A stretch of DNA of 64,000 nucleotides from Heterodera schachtii. Lineage: Eukaryota; Nematoda; Chromadorea; Rhabditida; Heteroderidae. The DNA is taken from contig SIJG01000100.1 of NCBI GenBank assembly GCA_023374025.1, positions 134,200 through 198,199 on the forward strand. Reading direction: 5' to 3'. The notes beneath the pieces were generated by a model, which was not told the origin of the DNA, did no database searches, and worked only from the letters and a program-made list of their open reading frames with translations. A program made the position numbers and the translations under genes. Shown here one piece after another: positions 35,356 through 45,400 of this stretch; within the stretch, counting starts at the first letter, position 1; each line of letters begins with the position of its first letter.

Positions 35356-36757
35356 GGCTCAAGTCCAGTTTATGCGTCCCATCGATTTTTTGCGTCCAAT
35401 CGACTTTTATGCGTCCCATCAATTTTTATGCGTCCAATCAATTTTTATGCGTCCAATTAAATTTTTATGCGTCCAATCAAATTTTTTGTCTAATTTCAGT
35501 GCATTTACAATTTTCCGTCATTAATTAATCTATTTTTACAAAATTCCTAAAAGTCAAAACTATACGGGGTAATTTAATCTCATTTCTTCCAAAATATGCT
35601 GAAATATTTGGTACTTGAGGCCACACTCAAAATTTAAAAAAACCAACAAAAGGGCACGCTGCAAACACAGAGCAGCTGATAATTTAGACAAATTATCTGC
35701 AATTTTTGCATTTAAGCCTTCTCATTGGTGTTACGCGCGCCTTGGGTGTGGCCTCATAACAGGAAAGTACTAAATATTTTTGTGCTTCCGTGGTATCTTA
35801 TGAACATGTACTGAGTGCATGGAAAATATTAATCATAGGGCCCAGACTCAAAAACACCCAAAAACACTTTTATAGGTTTTCTTATGCGCTGAAAACGATT
35901 AAGCAATCAAAAATTTTGGCGCGCTTCAACTTTAAACTGGTTTTTTGAACCGGTTCAAAATTCGAAAAAAGGGGCTCTCCTAACTTTTTAAAGTACCAAG
36001 TCCATACAAATTTCATCATTCGAAAGCTCTTGACGAGCTTAGTCTAAAATTCAGGGAATGAAGTTGAACGGACGCCATCTGACAATGATAGGTTTTTGAA
36101 CCGGTTCAAAATCAATGAAAATTTGGCGCAACTACAATTTAAAAAATTTTTTTTTTTTTTTTGCTTATTGCGCTAAAAAACCGCCGCACACTCGACTACG
36201 GCGGCCAGTAGGTGGGGCGAGACTACGGGCTACGGAAGAAGTCCGCGCGTGATCCGCAGGCGGTTGACTGATTGGCGGGGGCCCTCCGGGCCCCCGCAGT
36301 CAACCGCCTGTGGCGCTCGTCAGACTGCTTCCTCCGCCCTCCGTCTCGCCCCACTACTTGCTCCGTCTTCGCATGCTCCCTTTTGCGAAAGTTAGATTGT
36401 CTTCGATTATCCATTTTTTCTTTGGTACTGAAATGTCCGTAAAAAATACCCACTTTTCTTAGTTTTTCGAATTTTGAACCGGTTCAAAAACCGGTTTAAA
36501 GTTGAAGCGCGCCAAAATTTTTGATTGCTTAATGATTTTCAGCACATAAGAAAACCTATAAAAGTGGTTTTGTGTGTTTTTGAGTCTGGGCCCTATGATT
36601 AATATTTACCGAGTGCATTTTTTATTTTTATGGATTTATAAAATAAAAAATTTGATTGGACGCATAAAAATTGATTGGACGCATAAAAGTCGATTGGACG
36701 CATAAAAGTCGATTGGACGCATAAAAGTCGATTGGACGCATAAACTGGACTTGAGCC
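35356..36757. mobile_element. hAT-like foldback element, 1.4 kb
   Basis: Perfect inverted ends begin GGCTCAAGTCCAGTTTATGC (35356; complement ending at 36757) and are flanked by identical octamers CAAACCAC (35348-35355 and 36758-36765). Both ends carry four to six tandem copies of a roughly 20-bp motif containing TATGCGTCCAATCGA. A second, inner inverted repeat of about 150 bp pairs 35818-35970 with 36462-36618 and contains GAACCGGTTC. The centre is a GC-rich hairpin (36256-36312). No transposase is encoded. Confidence 0.85.
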
Positions 36758-36765
36758 CAAACCAC

Positions 36766-38407
36766 TGTCTGATCCTGACTTCGTCGGTTTTCTCTTTTCC
36801 ATTCCTTGGCACCGTTTTCTTTCTTCAATATCTTTTGTTGCTCTTCCTATCCGCCGTTTATCTCTTTTTTGTTCCTTCTTTTTTCTCTTGTCATCCATCC
36901 CCTCCCCTCCTCTTCCCCTCTTCATTTCCACTTTTTTCTGCTCTTGTCATTCATATGTCCGCCGATCAGTCCAATTTTTTAACAATGGACGAGAGACAAT
37001 GCTCTTTTTCCTCGTCCACTCGTCTTTCTCTGCTCGTCCATCCAACACAACAATTGTTTTGTCGGTCGTCGTCCAACAGCGGCGGGAAGACGGAAGAGAA
37101 TGGAGGGGGGGGGGGGGGACAACGCGCATACAAACAGAGGAAGAGGAAAATGGATAAACTTTTTTTGTTCGGGGAAAATGGCCAACAATTTGGAGATGGA
37201 TCAGCAGCAGTGGACAGAAAATTGGTTGAGTAAATGGCCAAAACAGGATTTAAATGCCGCGACCAATGGGCTAATTAAAGCTTGCGATGATCATTTAGCC
37301 CATTGATCAGAGAGAGAGAAAGTGATTCCGAATTGATAGATGTTTTTGAATTGAACTGCTAGCAAAAGTGCTGATCAGCTGCAGCCCAAGGCGTGCGCGG
37401 AATGACCTCTCCACCACAGAAGAGGGGCAGTTGCTGATCACTGATTCAGATCGGATCGTTTTTGTTGAATGTTTGTTTGTGTTTGCAATTGCATTTTCTG
37501 CCCCCGCCCTTTCCCCGCTTTGGTGTTGGGGGTATTCGGGGACAACAAAAGTTAATGGTCGTCTTCCGTCGGTCATTCGCCCTTGCGGAGACGGCCCACC
37601 CTCGTCCCCGTCGTTGGTGGCGCGGTGGCGGCGGCAGCGGGCCCCTCCGTCCGCCCCCGTCAATTGGCGGCCGGGCGAGTTTCGGCGGGCGGAGTCGACG
37701 ACGACCACGACGACGGTTGGTTTTTGCTGCCGGTGATTGTCCCGGCGGGAATAATTCGCCGGCCGTTGGTCAAGAGTTTTGAGTCCCGAGAGTGGCGGCG
37801 GGGCGAGAACAATGGCGGCGCCGCGCAAAGGCAAAATGAAAGGGGCGGCCAATCCATCGAGAATTGTTGTCATCAGTGTCCGTCCGTTGAAAAGGAGTGG
37901 GGCCCATGCAGCACAACCATCAGTTTCAGCAGCAGAGGACCACCGATCATCGGCCGAGGAGGAGGAGACGACGGCGGACAGCGGAAGAAATTTAAATATT
38001 TTCCAAAATTTAGCAATTTTCATTAGAGAGATCCCTCCCCGAAATTTCGGCCCGGGAACGAAACAGTATTTTAAATTCCTAGAAATTCTACATCCCCCTG
38101 TTAATTTTGTAGGTTTTTATTCCAAAAATCCTGCTTCTAATTAACAAATTTTGGGCAATAATTTTTCGTATTATTTTGTTCCAAGAAAATTTTACAAAAA
38201 TTTTAAGGATTTTTTTTTCAAATCTTCTTATGCTTTGTATAATATAGAATAATGGCATCGTTTGAAGTTTTATACCCTCGAGTAAATTGAGAAAAGCGCG
38301 TGACCAAATCTATTTTTTTCGCGAAAATAAAATTTTCAATTTAATTATTATATTTCAAAGTTAAGCCTCAAATTAGGCAAAAAACACGCTTCTTTAAATA
38401 CACAAAA
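36766..38407. other. gene-poor segment with a GC-rich block, possible unresolved exons
   Basis: 37380-38000 is strongly GC-rich and open in several frames on both strands: a 238-residue minus-strand frame (37307-38023) and plus-strand frames up to 147 residues, including a small one starting MAAPRKGKMKGAANPSR at 37812. A 42-residue plus-strand frame starts MANNLEMDQQQWTENWLSKW at 37178. None has a recognisable domain or consistent splice partners. It may be a 5' exon or regulatory region of the downstream glutaredoxin gene; I cannot decide the strand. Confidence 0.25.
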
Positions 38408-41034
38408 ATGGAGCTCCATCACATTGACCTGTTCACACTTCTCACAACGGCATTTTTGATGGCCAGCAGCCCATGTTTCACTGCTCAATTGGTTTGTTTA
38501 ATTAAAATTTGAAAATATTTTTTAATTTAAAATCATCCACCTTTTAGGCTTTTCCTCGGCGGTCCCAACGGTTAGCCACCGGTTTCGCCAGCGATGCGGC
38601 AAAATACCGTAACGGACTGTCCTCAATGTTTTCGTTCCAACACTCGGCCCGAGAACTGTCTGCCGGGCCACGGCATGTGCGACAGCAGGTAAATAAATTG
38701 GTAAAATTCCAACCTCAGCAAAAAGCATGGCACCGGCGAGGAATGGTTTTCCGAGATTTCGATGGTAGGGAATGTCCCTGATTTGATATTGCTTGAGTCT
38801 GATTTCGGGTTTTGATGAAGGCACTTGTCCAATCAAATCCCCTTTTTGGCATTCTGCAAATATTGGTCGTGGTTTCGCAGATTGATAATTTTGTCCCCAA
38901 TTTTGAGGATGGAAGAGAGGCAAAACTGTTTTAAAATTCCATTTTTTGCAATGGCTTAGCCCGGCAAAATGGACGGATTCGGTGGCACCGCTTCCGGCGC
39001 GATTGGTAGCCCCAACAGCGACGCGGGCAGCATTTATTGGATGTCGCCGGACCCGAACTCGCCGGACCTGCAGGCGTGGACGGGCGCGAGCGGTGGCAGC
39101 GCGGTGGGTGCCGGCGCGCCGGTGCCACAGCAGCAGCAACAGCCGACCGGCGGGTGGGTACTCAAAGGGCAGCTTGGAAATCTGATCACTAAAAGTTGGG
39201 TGATCGAAATGACCAGAAAAAGCATTTTGGTTCGATTAGAACTTTACGCAGAGAGAGAGAGAGAGAGAGAGAACAAGCCGATAATATCAGTGCCGTGAAT
39301 CCCATCAGGGATTTGACGGAATGCCGATTTCCGATTTCCGAAATTTTTGGGCTCGGAATCCAGATTTCCAATTGCTGAAATTTTTTGGAAGTGCCGGTAC
39401 ATATTCCTGATGGGCACACAGCAGCCGTCCGAAATTGTCTAGGCGATCTTAAAGAGAAATTTGTTGCAAATTTATTGCTATCAAAATTCAAATCTGTGAT
39501 CCAAGATCCTTGTTTTTGGTTTTGGGTCTTTGTGGGATCTGATCACTGCCCAATTTGGTACTGTTTACCGTTTGCCAGTAATGGGCCATTTGGGAGACGG
39601 TTTAAGTCTAATTTGCTATCGTATACCATTTAGATAGCGTCTAAGAATTGTTAAAATTGTGAAAAGTCGAAATCCTTTAGGGCAGCTTCTGTCCCTGGCC
39701 AAGCGGTTGGCGGCGCCGCGTCATCGCCGATGATGAACGCCGCCGCTGTCGCCTATGGCATCCAACAACAGCAGCTTCAACAAGCGCAACAATCACTTTC
39801 GGCACCGCAAATGCCATCGCAACAGGCACAAGCATCGGCACAACAGCAGCAGCAGCCAATTGGCATGGCATTGGCACAGCCCCAACAACAACAAGTTCAA
39901 CAACAACAACAGCAGCAACAGCCCATGTCCATGATGCCATACCAGCCGCAGGTGGGTGCGAGTTTGGCATTGAAATGCTTCCTGAAAGTGCCGGTTTATC
40001 CCTACAAAATCATACCCAAGTTTAAGCCAACCAAATCACGAAAAAATTAATTAAGTCTCGGATAAATGCCAACAATTATTAACCCTTACAAAACTTTAAG
40101 CTAAATGACTACATTTTTCCCAAGGGTGGTGGTGCTGGTGTCTATGGTTACGGTGGCCAACAGGGCGGCTACGGTATGGGCGGCGGTTACGGTAGTTCTT
40201 CTGCTGGTGGTGGCCAAATGCCGGTGTCACCGTACTCGTCCTACTTGGAGAAACAGATCAGCACTTATCCGTAATGCCCCTGATCAGCAAAATCCCGATC
40301 ATTTTAATTCATTTTTAAATATAAAAATTATTAGTAGGCCATTTAAATTTCAAAAAATATTAGTAGGCCATTTAAAAATTAAAATACATTTAGCATTATG
40401 ATTTACACCCTCAACGAGTGCATTCCGTGCCAACGTGCCAAGCATTTGCTTGCTGTTCACTACCCGGACGTGCGTGCCCACTACTTGGAGCTGTCCGGCA
40501 ACGAAGCCTGGCAACAGCAACTGCAAATTGACCTACAGTACCTGACCGGGGTAAGGCACACAAAAGAAAAATACTGTGCCGCAAATCAGAGCTCAGAGCT
40601 TAGGCAAGGACAAATCTATTTGTTAGAGATCGGTATCTTGAAAAAAAGCCTGGACCCGGACCTGGGTTCCATGTCAGACCTGGATTTCCTAGACAAAAAT
40701 TCAGGAAAATCCAGGTTGCCGAAAAATGCCGGACAAATCTAGGCCTGGATCCAGGTTCAAGCCGATCTCTACATTTAAAATTTAACGCAAAATTTTTAAT
40801 AAATTAGTCCAACAATTTAAAATTATTTTATAAATTTAATATATATTTTCAGGCCATCACTTTCCCTTACATTTTCGTTTGTGGCCAATACATTGGAGGT
40901 GGTAATTAATTTTTGATTTTTTTTTTGAAAATTTTCCAATCTTTTCAGGTGCCACTGAACTTTTTGAACTGCACGAGAGTGGCCAATTGCGGCGAATGGT
41001 CGCCCAATGTCTGAAGACGGCACCACCGAAATGA
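38408..41034 (+). CDS. Secreted Gln/Gly-rich protein with C-terminal glutaredoxin domain
   Basis: Eight exons join in frame to 374 residues: 38408-38491, 38548-38688, 38960-39153, 39681-39951, 40125-40270, 40394-40550, 40853-40898, 40949-41034. Residues 1-26 look like a signal peptide (MELHHIDLFTLLTTAFLMAS). Residues about 75-275 are low complexity: Gly/Ser/Ala, then a Gln-rich tract, then GGYGMGGGYG. The last 95 residues fit a glutaredoxin: beta-strand MIYTLNE, active site CIPC (about residues 288-291), the cis-proline region TFPYIFVCGQYIGG, and ATELFELHESGQL. Glutaredoxins reduce disulfides or glutathione adducts. A CIPC site in place of CPYC/CPFC, and a secretory signal on a Q-rich protein, are unusual. 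If the signal is real the domain acts in the secretory pathway or outside the cell. Confidence 0.85.
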
Positions 41035-41279
41035 ACGGGGATTTGAATCGACGCGCTTGTTGTTAAATTATTTGGCATTTTGTCCGATCGAATTTTTGCA
41101 AAATTTGCACAGACACAAAACTTTTCCTTTTTCTGGAGGACAACTACCTTATTGTACATTTTGTGTGTTTATTATTGCATTTCCATTAAAATTTTGATCA
41201 AAATCTTTCCAATTATTTTATAAAATTTAAATTTTGACAGTTTACAGTGAAATATTGCAGATTTAATTTATTTTGGCTC

Positions 41280-41400
41280 AATAATTCGAGGTTTAAAAAT
41301 TAAAGACGTTAAAAATGGCACAACAGCAAGCGATAATGAAGAAGCGTAAAGCTGTACAAGACGGAGGAATTTTCAAATAATTTTCTCATGAAAGTTTTAA
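41280..41400 (+). pseudogene. dead copy of rps-3 exon 1 and leader
   Basis: The segment matches 55945-56070: the leader AATTAAAGACG, then an ATG at 41315 reading [18 protein letters not shown]. Compared with the true exon it has an extra glycine codon, loses about a dozen bases after TTTTCAA, and meets a stop after IFK. No further rps-3 exons follow. It lies just 3' of the glutaredoxin gene. Confidence 0.85.
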
Positions 41401-41497
41401 GAAAATTTAGGTTTTTAAAAAATAAAAATTGAAAAATCTCTTTTTACCAAAACACAGATTTACAGGCCGTGAAAACGTTATTTTACAAGGTTTTGAA

Positions 41498-41845
41498 GGG
41501 AATATATTCCGAGCTTAATTCGTAAGCTAATATACCATTGGATATAGCAGGGCTTTGACTTATATTGTGAATTTTTAGTTTTAGTGTTGCATTTTGCCTG
41601 TGCCCCAAGAATTACAGGGCCTCAAAAAATCGGAATTTTGCCCATTCTCGACAGGAAAATAAGCGAAACCAAGAGTTGCATGATTGGTTAAAATTGGATT
41701 TTGGCCCATCCGTTCAAATCTAATTGCCTGGAAATTTTTTAAATAACACTTTATAAAAAAAATAATTAAATTTACAATATGACTCGATACTGCTGATATA
41801 TCCAAAGGTATATAGAATATACCTAAGCTCGGAATATTTCCCTGT
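41498..41845. mobile_element. probable MITE next to the rps-3 fragment
   Basis: Inverted ends of the type GGGAATATATTCCGAGCTTA (left, about 41498) and its imperfect complement (right, ending about 41845) enclose about 300 bp without coding capacity. No convincing target duplication was found. Confidence 0.55.
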
Positions 41846-42259
41846 TAGTCACATTTTTCTCAATTTTTTTTATCCATGCTAATAATTAATCATTGTCAAT
41901 TTAATTTCTCGCAATTAACTGATTAAAGAATTCGGTTAAATATGTATTGAATTTCTACTTTTTGTATCGAAACTTTACCATTAAAAATGTTTTTTCTATT
42001 TTTGGTAGTAGGAAAGGGACGGTTGTATTTGACGGATATATGGAGCTCTATCTAATATGACTAAATTAAAAAAAAAATTTCCTGGTCCCAATTATTCAAT
42101 CCGTGTTTTTCTGCCTAAAAAATCAATTATAAAACAAATTGAAATATGACGAAAACCATTAATTTTAATAGGGCTACTAATTTACGTAAATATTTACATA
42201 TTTTTTCATAAAAATACAAAAGTACAGCAAATCCTTCGTACATAACAATTCCATTTTTA
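41846..42259. other. AT-rich non-coding spacer
   Basis: Nothing recognised; no coding capacity. Confidence 0.35.
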
Positions 42260-42472
42260 AATTTTTTGAGAATTTTTTGAAATTATTGAAATTTCTTGTG
42301 AAAAAATATTGTTAACGGATTTTTGATTAAAAAAACAAATTTTGCCAAAATCTTGTACTTTCTTGCTAAAATAGTGACCATAAAATTTCAAAATTATGAG
42401 TTTATTTAAGAAACAAGACAAATCTGATAAATCAGAACAGATCGCATCGCTAAATTTAAGGGAGACGACTGA

Positions 42473-45400
42473 AATTCCCTCTTCTCCTGCTTCTTCGTTC
42501 CGTCTCTCCTCCGTTCCTTCTGTCTTTTCCCTCCGTCCGTCTCTCCTCTCTTCTTCGGCTTCTTCGTTCCCTCTCTTCCCTCTTCTCCTGCTTCTTCGTT
42601 CCGTCTCTCCTCCGCTCCTTCTGTCTTTTCCCTCCGTCCGTCTCTCCTCTCTTCTTCGGCTTCTTCGTTCCCTCTCTTCCCTCTTCTCCTGCTTCTTCGT
42701 TCCGTCTCTCCTCCGCTCCTTCTGTCTTTCCCCTCCGTCCGTCTCTCCTCTCTTCTTCGGCTTCTTCATTCCCTCTCTTCCCTCTTCTCCTGCTTCTTCG
42801 TTCCGTCTCTCCTCCGCTCCTTCTGTCTTTCCCCTCCGTCCGTCTCTCCTCTCTTCTTCGGCTTCTTCGTTCCCTCTCTTCCCTCTTCTCCTGCTTCTTC
42901 GTTCCGTCTCTCCTCCGCTCCTTCTGTCTTTTCACTCCGTCTATCTCTCCTCTCTTCTTCGGCTTCTTCGTTCCCTCTCTTCCCTCTTCTCCTGCTTCTT
43001 CGTTCCGTCTCTCCTCCGCTCCTTCTGTCTTTTCCCTCCGTCCGTCTCTCCTCTCTTCTTCGGCTTCTTCATTCCCTCTCTTCCCTCTTCTCCTGCTTCT
43101 TCGTTCCGTCTCTCCTCCGCTCCTTCTGTCTTTCCCCTCCGTCCGTCTCTCCTCTCTTCTTCGGCTTCTTCGTTCCCTCTCTTCCCTCTTCTCCTGCTTC
43201 TTCGTTCCGTCTCTCCTCCGCTCCTTCTGTCTTTTCACTCCGTCTATCTCTCCTCTCTTCTTCGGCTTCTTCGTTCCCTCTCTTCCCTCTTCTCCTGCTT
43301 CTTCGTTCCGTCTCTCCTCCGTTCCTTCTGTCTTTTCCCTCCGTCCGTCTCTCCTCTCTTCTTCGGCTTCTTCGTTCCCTCTCTTCCCTCTTCTCCTGCT
43401 TCTTCGTTCCGTCTCTCCTCCGCTCCTTCTGTCTTTTCCCTCCGTCCGTCTCTCCTCTCTTCTTCGGCTTCTTCATTCCCTCTCTTCCCTCTTCTCCTGC
43501 TTCTTCGTTCCGTCTCTCCTCCGCTCCTTCTGTCTTTCCCCTCCGTCCGTCTATCCTCTCTTCTTCGGCTTCTTCGTTCCCTCTCTTCCCTCTTCTCCTG
43601 CTTCTTCGTTCCGTCTCTCCTCCGCTCCTTCTGTCTTTTCCCTCCGTCCGTCTCTCCTCTCTTCTTCGGCTTCTTCATTCCCTCTCTTCCCTCTTCTCCT
43701 GCTTCTTCGTTCCGTCTCTCCTCCGCTCCTTCTGTCTTTCCCCTCCGTCCGTCTCTCCTCTCTTCTTCGGCTTCTTCGTTCCCTCTCTTCCCTCTTCTCC
43801 TGCTTCTTCGTTCCGTCTCTCCTCCGCTCCTTCTGTCTTTTCCCTCCGTCCGTCTCTCCTCTCTTCTTCGGCTTCTTCATTCCCTCTCTTCCCTCTTCTC
43901 CTGCTTCTTCGTTCCGTCTCTCCTCCGCTCCTTCTGTCTTTCCCCTCCGTCCGTCTCTCCTCTCTTCTTCGGCTTCTTCGTTCCCTCTCTTCCCTCTTCT
44001 CCTGCTTCTTCGTTCCGTCTCTCCTCCGCTCCTTCTGTCTTTCCCCTCCGTCTGTCTCTCCTCTCTTGTTCGGCTTCTTCATTCCCTCTCTTCCCTCTTC
44101 TCCTGCTTCTTCGTTCCGTCTCTCCTCCGCTCCTTCTGTCTTTCCCCTCCGTCTGTCTCTCCTCTCTTGTTCGGCTTCTTCATTCCCTCTCTTCCCTCTT
44201 CTCCTGCTTCTTCGTTCCGTCTCTCCTCCGTTCCTTCTGTCTTTTCCCTCCGTCCGTCTCTCCTCTCTTCTTCGGCTTCTTCATTCCCTCTCTTCCCTCT
44301 TCTCCTGCTTCTTCGTTCCGTCTCTCCTCCGCTCCTTCTGTCTTTCCCCTCCGTCCGTCTCTCCTCTCTTCTTCGGCTTCTTCGTTCCCTCTCTTCCCTC
44401 TTCTCCTGCTTCTTCGTTCCGTCTCTCCTCCGCTCCTTCTGTCTTTCCCCTCCGTCTGTCTCTCCTCTCTTGTTCGGCTTCTTCATTCCCTCTCTTCCCT
44501 CTTCTCCTGCTTCTTCGTTCCGTCTCTCCTCCGTTCCTTCTGTCTTTTCCCTCCGTCCGTCTCTCCTCTCTTCTTCGGCTTCTTCGTTCCCTCTCTTCCC
44601 TCTTCTCCTGCTTCTTCGTTCCGTCTCTCCTCCGCTCCTTCTGTCTTTTCCCTCCGTCCGTCTCTCCTCTCTTCTTCGGCTTCTTCGTTCCCTCTCTTCC
44701 CTCTTCTCCTGCTTCTTCGTTCCGTCTCTCCTCCGCTCCTTCTGTCTTTCCCCTCCGTCCGTCTCTCCTCTCTTCTTCGGCTTCTTCGTTCCCTCTCTTC
44801 CCTCTTCTCCTGCTTCTTCGTTCCGTCTCTCCTCCGCTCCTTCTGTCTTTTCCCTCCGTCCGTCTCTCCTCTCTTCTTCGGCTTCTTCGTTCCCTCTCTT
44901 CCCTCTTCTCCTGCTTCTTCGTTCCGTCTCTCCTCCGCTCCTTCTGTCTTTTCCCTCCGTCCGTCTCTCCTCTCTTCTTCGGCTTCTTCGTTCCCTCTCT
45001 TCCCTCTTCTCCTGCTTCTTCGTTCCGTCTCTCCTCCGCTCCTTCTGTCTTTTCCCTCCGTCTGTCTCTCTTCTCTTCTTAGGCTTCTTCGTTCCCTCTC
45101 TTCCCTCTTCTCCTGCTTCTTCGTTCCGTCTCTCCTCCGCTCCTTCTGTCTTTTCCCTCCGTCCGTCTCTCCTCTCTTCTTCGGCTTCTTCGTTCCCTCT
45201 CTTCCCTCTTCTCCTGCTTCTTCGTTCCGTCTCTCCTCCGCTCCTTCTGTCTTTTCCCTCCGTCTGTCTCTCTTCTCTTCTTAGGCTTCTTCGTTCCCTC
45301 TCTTCCCTCTTCTTCTGCTTTTTCGTTCTGTCTCTCCTCCGCTCCTTCTGTCTTTTCCCTCCGTCCGTCTCTCCTCTCTTCTTCGGCTTCTTCATTCCCT

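Noticed and set aside
36599..36931. Small frames reading YASNRLLCVQSTFMRP-type repeats
   Set aside because: They translate the tandem end motif of the foldback transposon.
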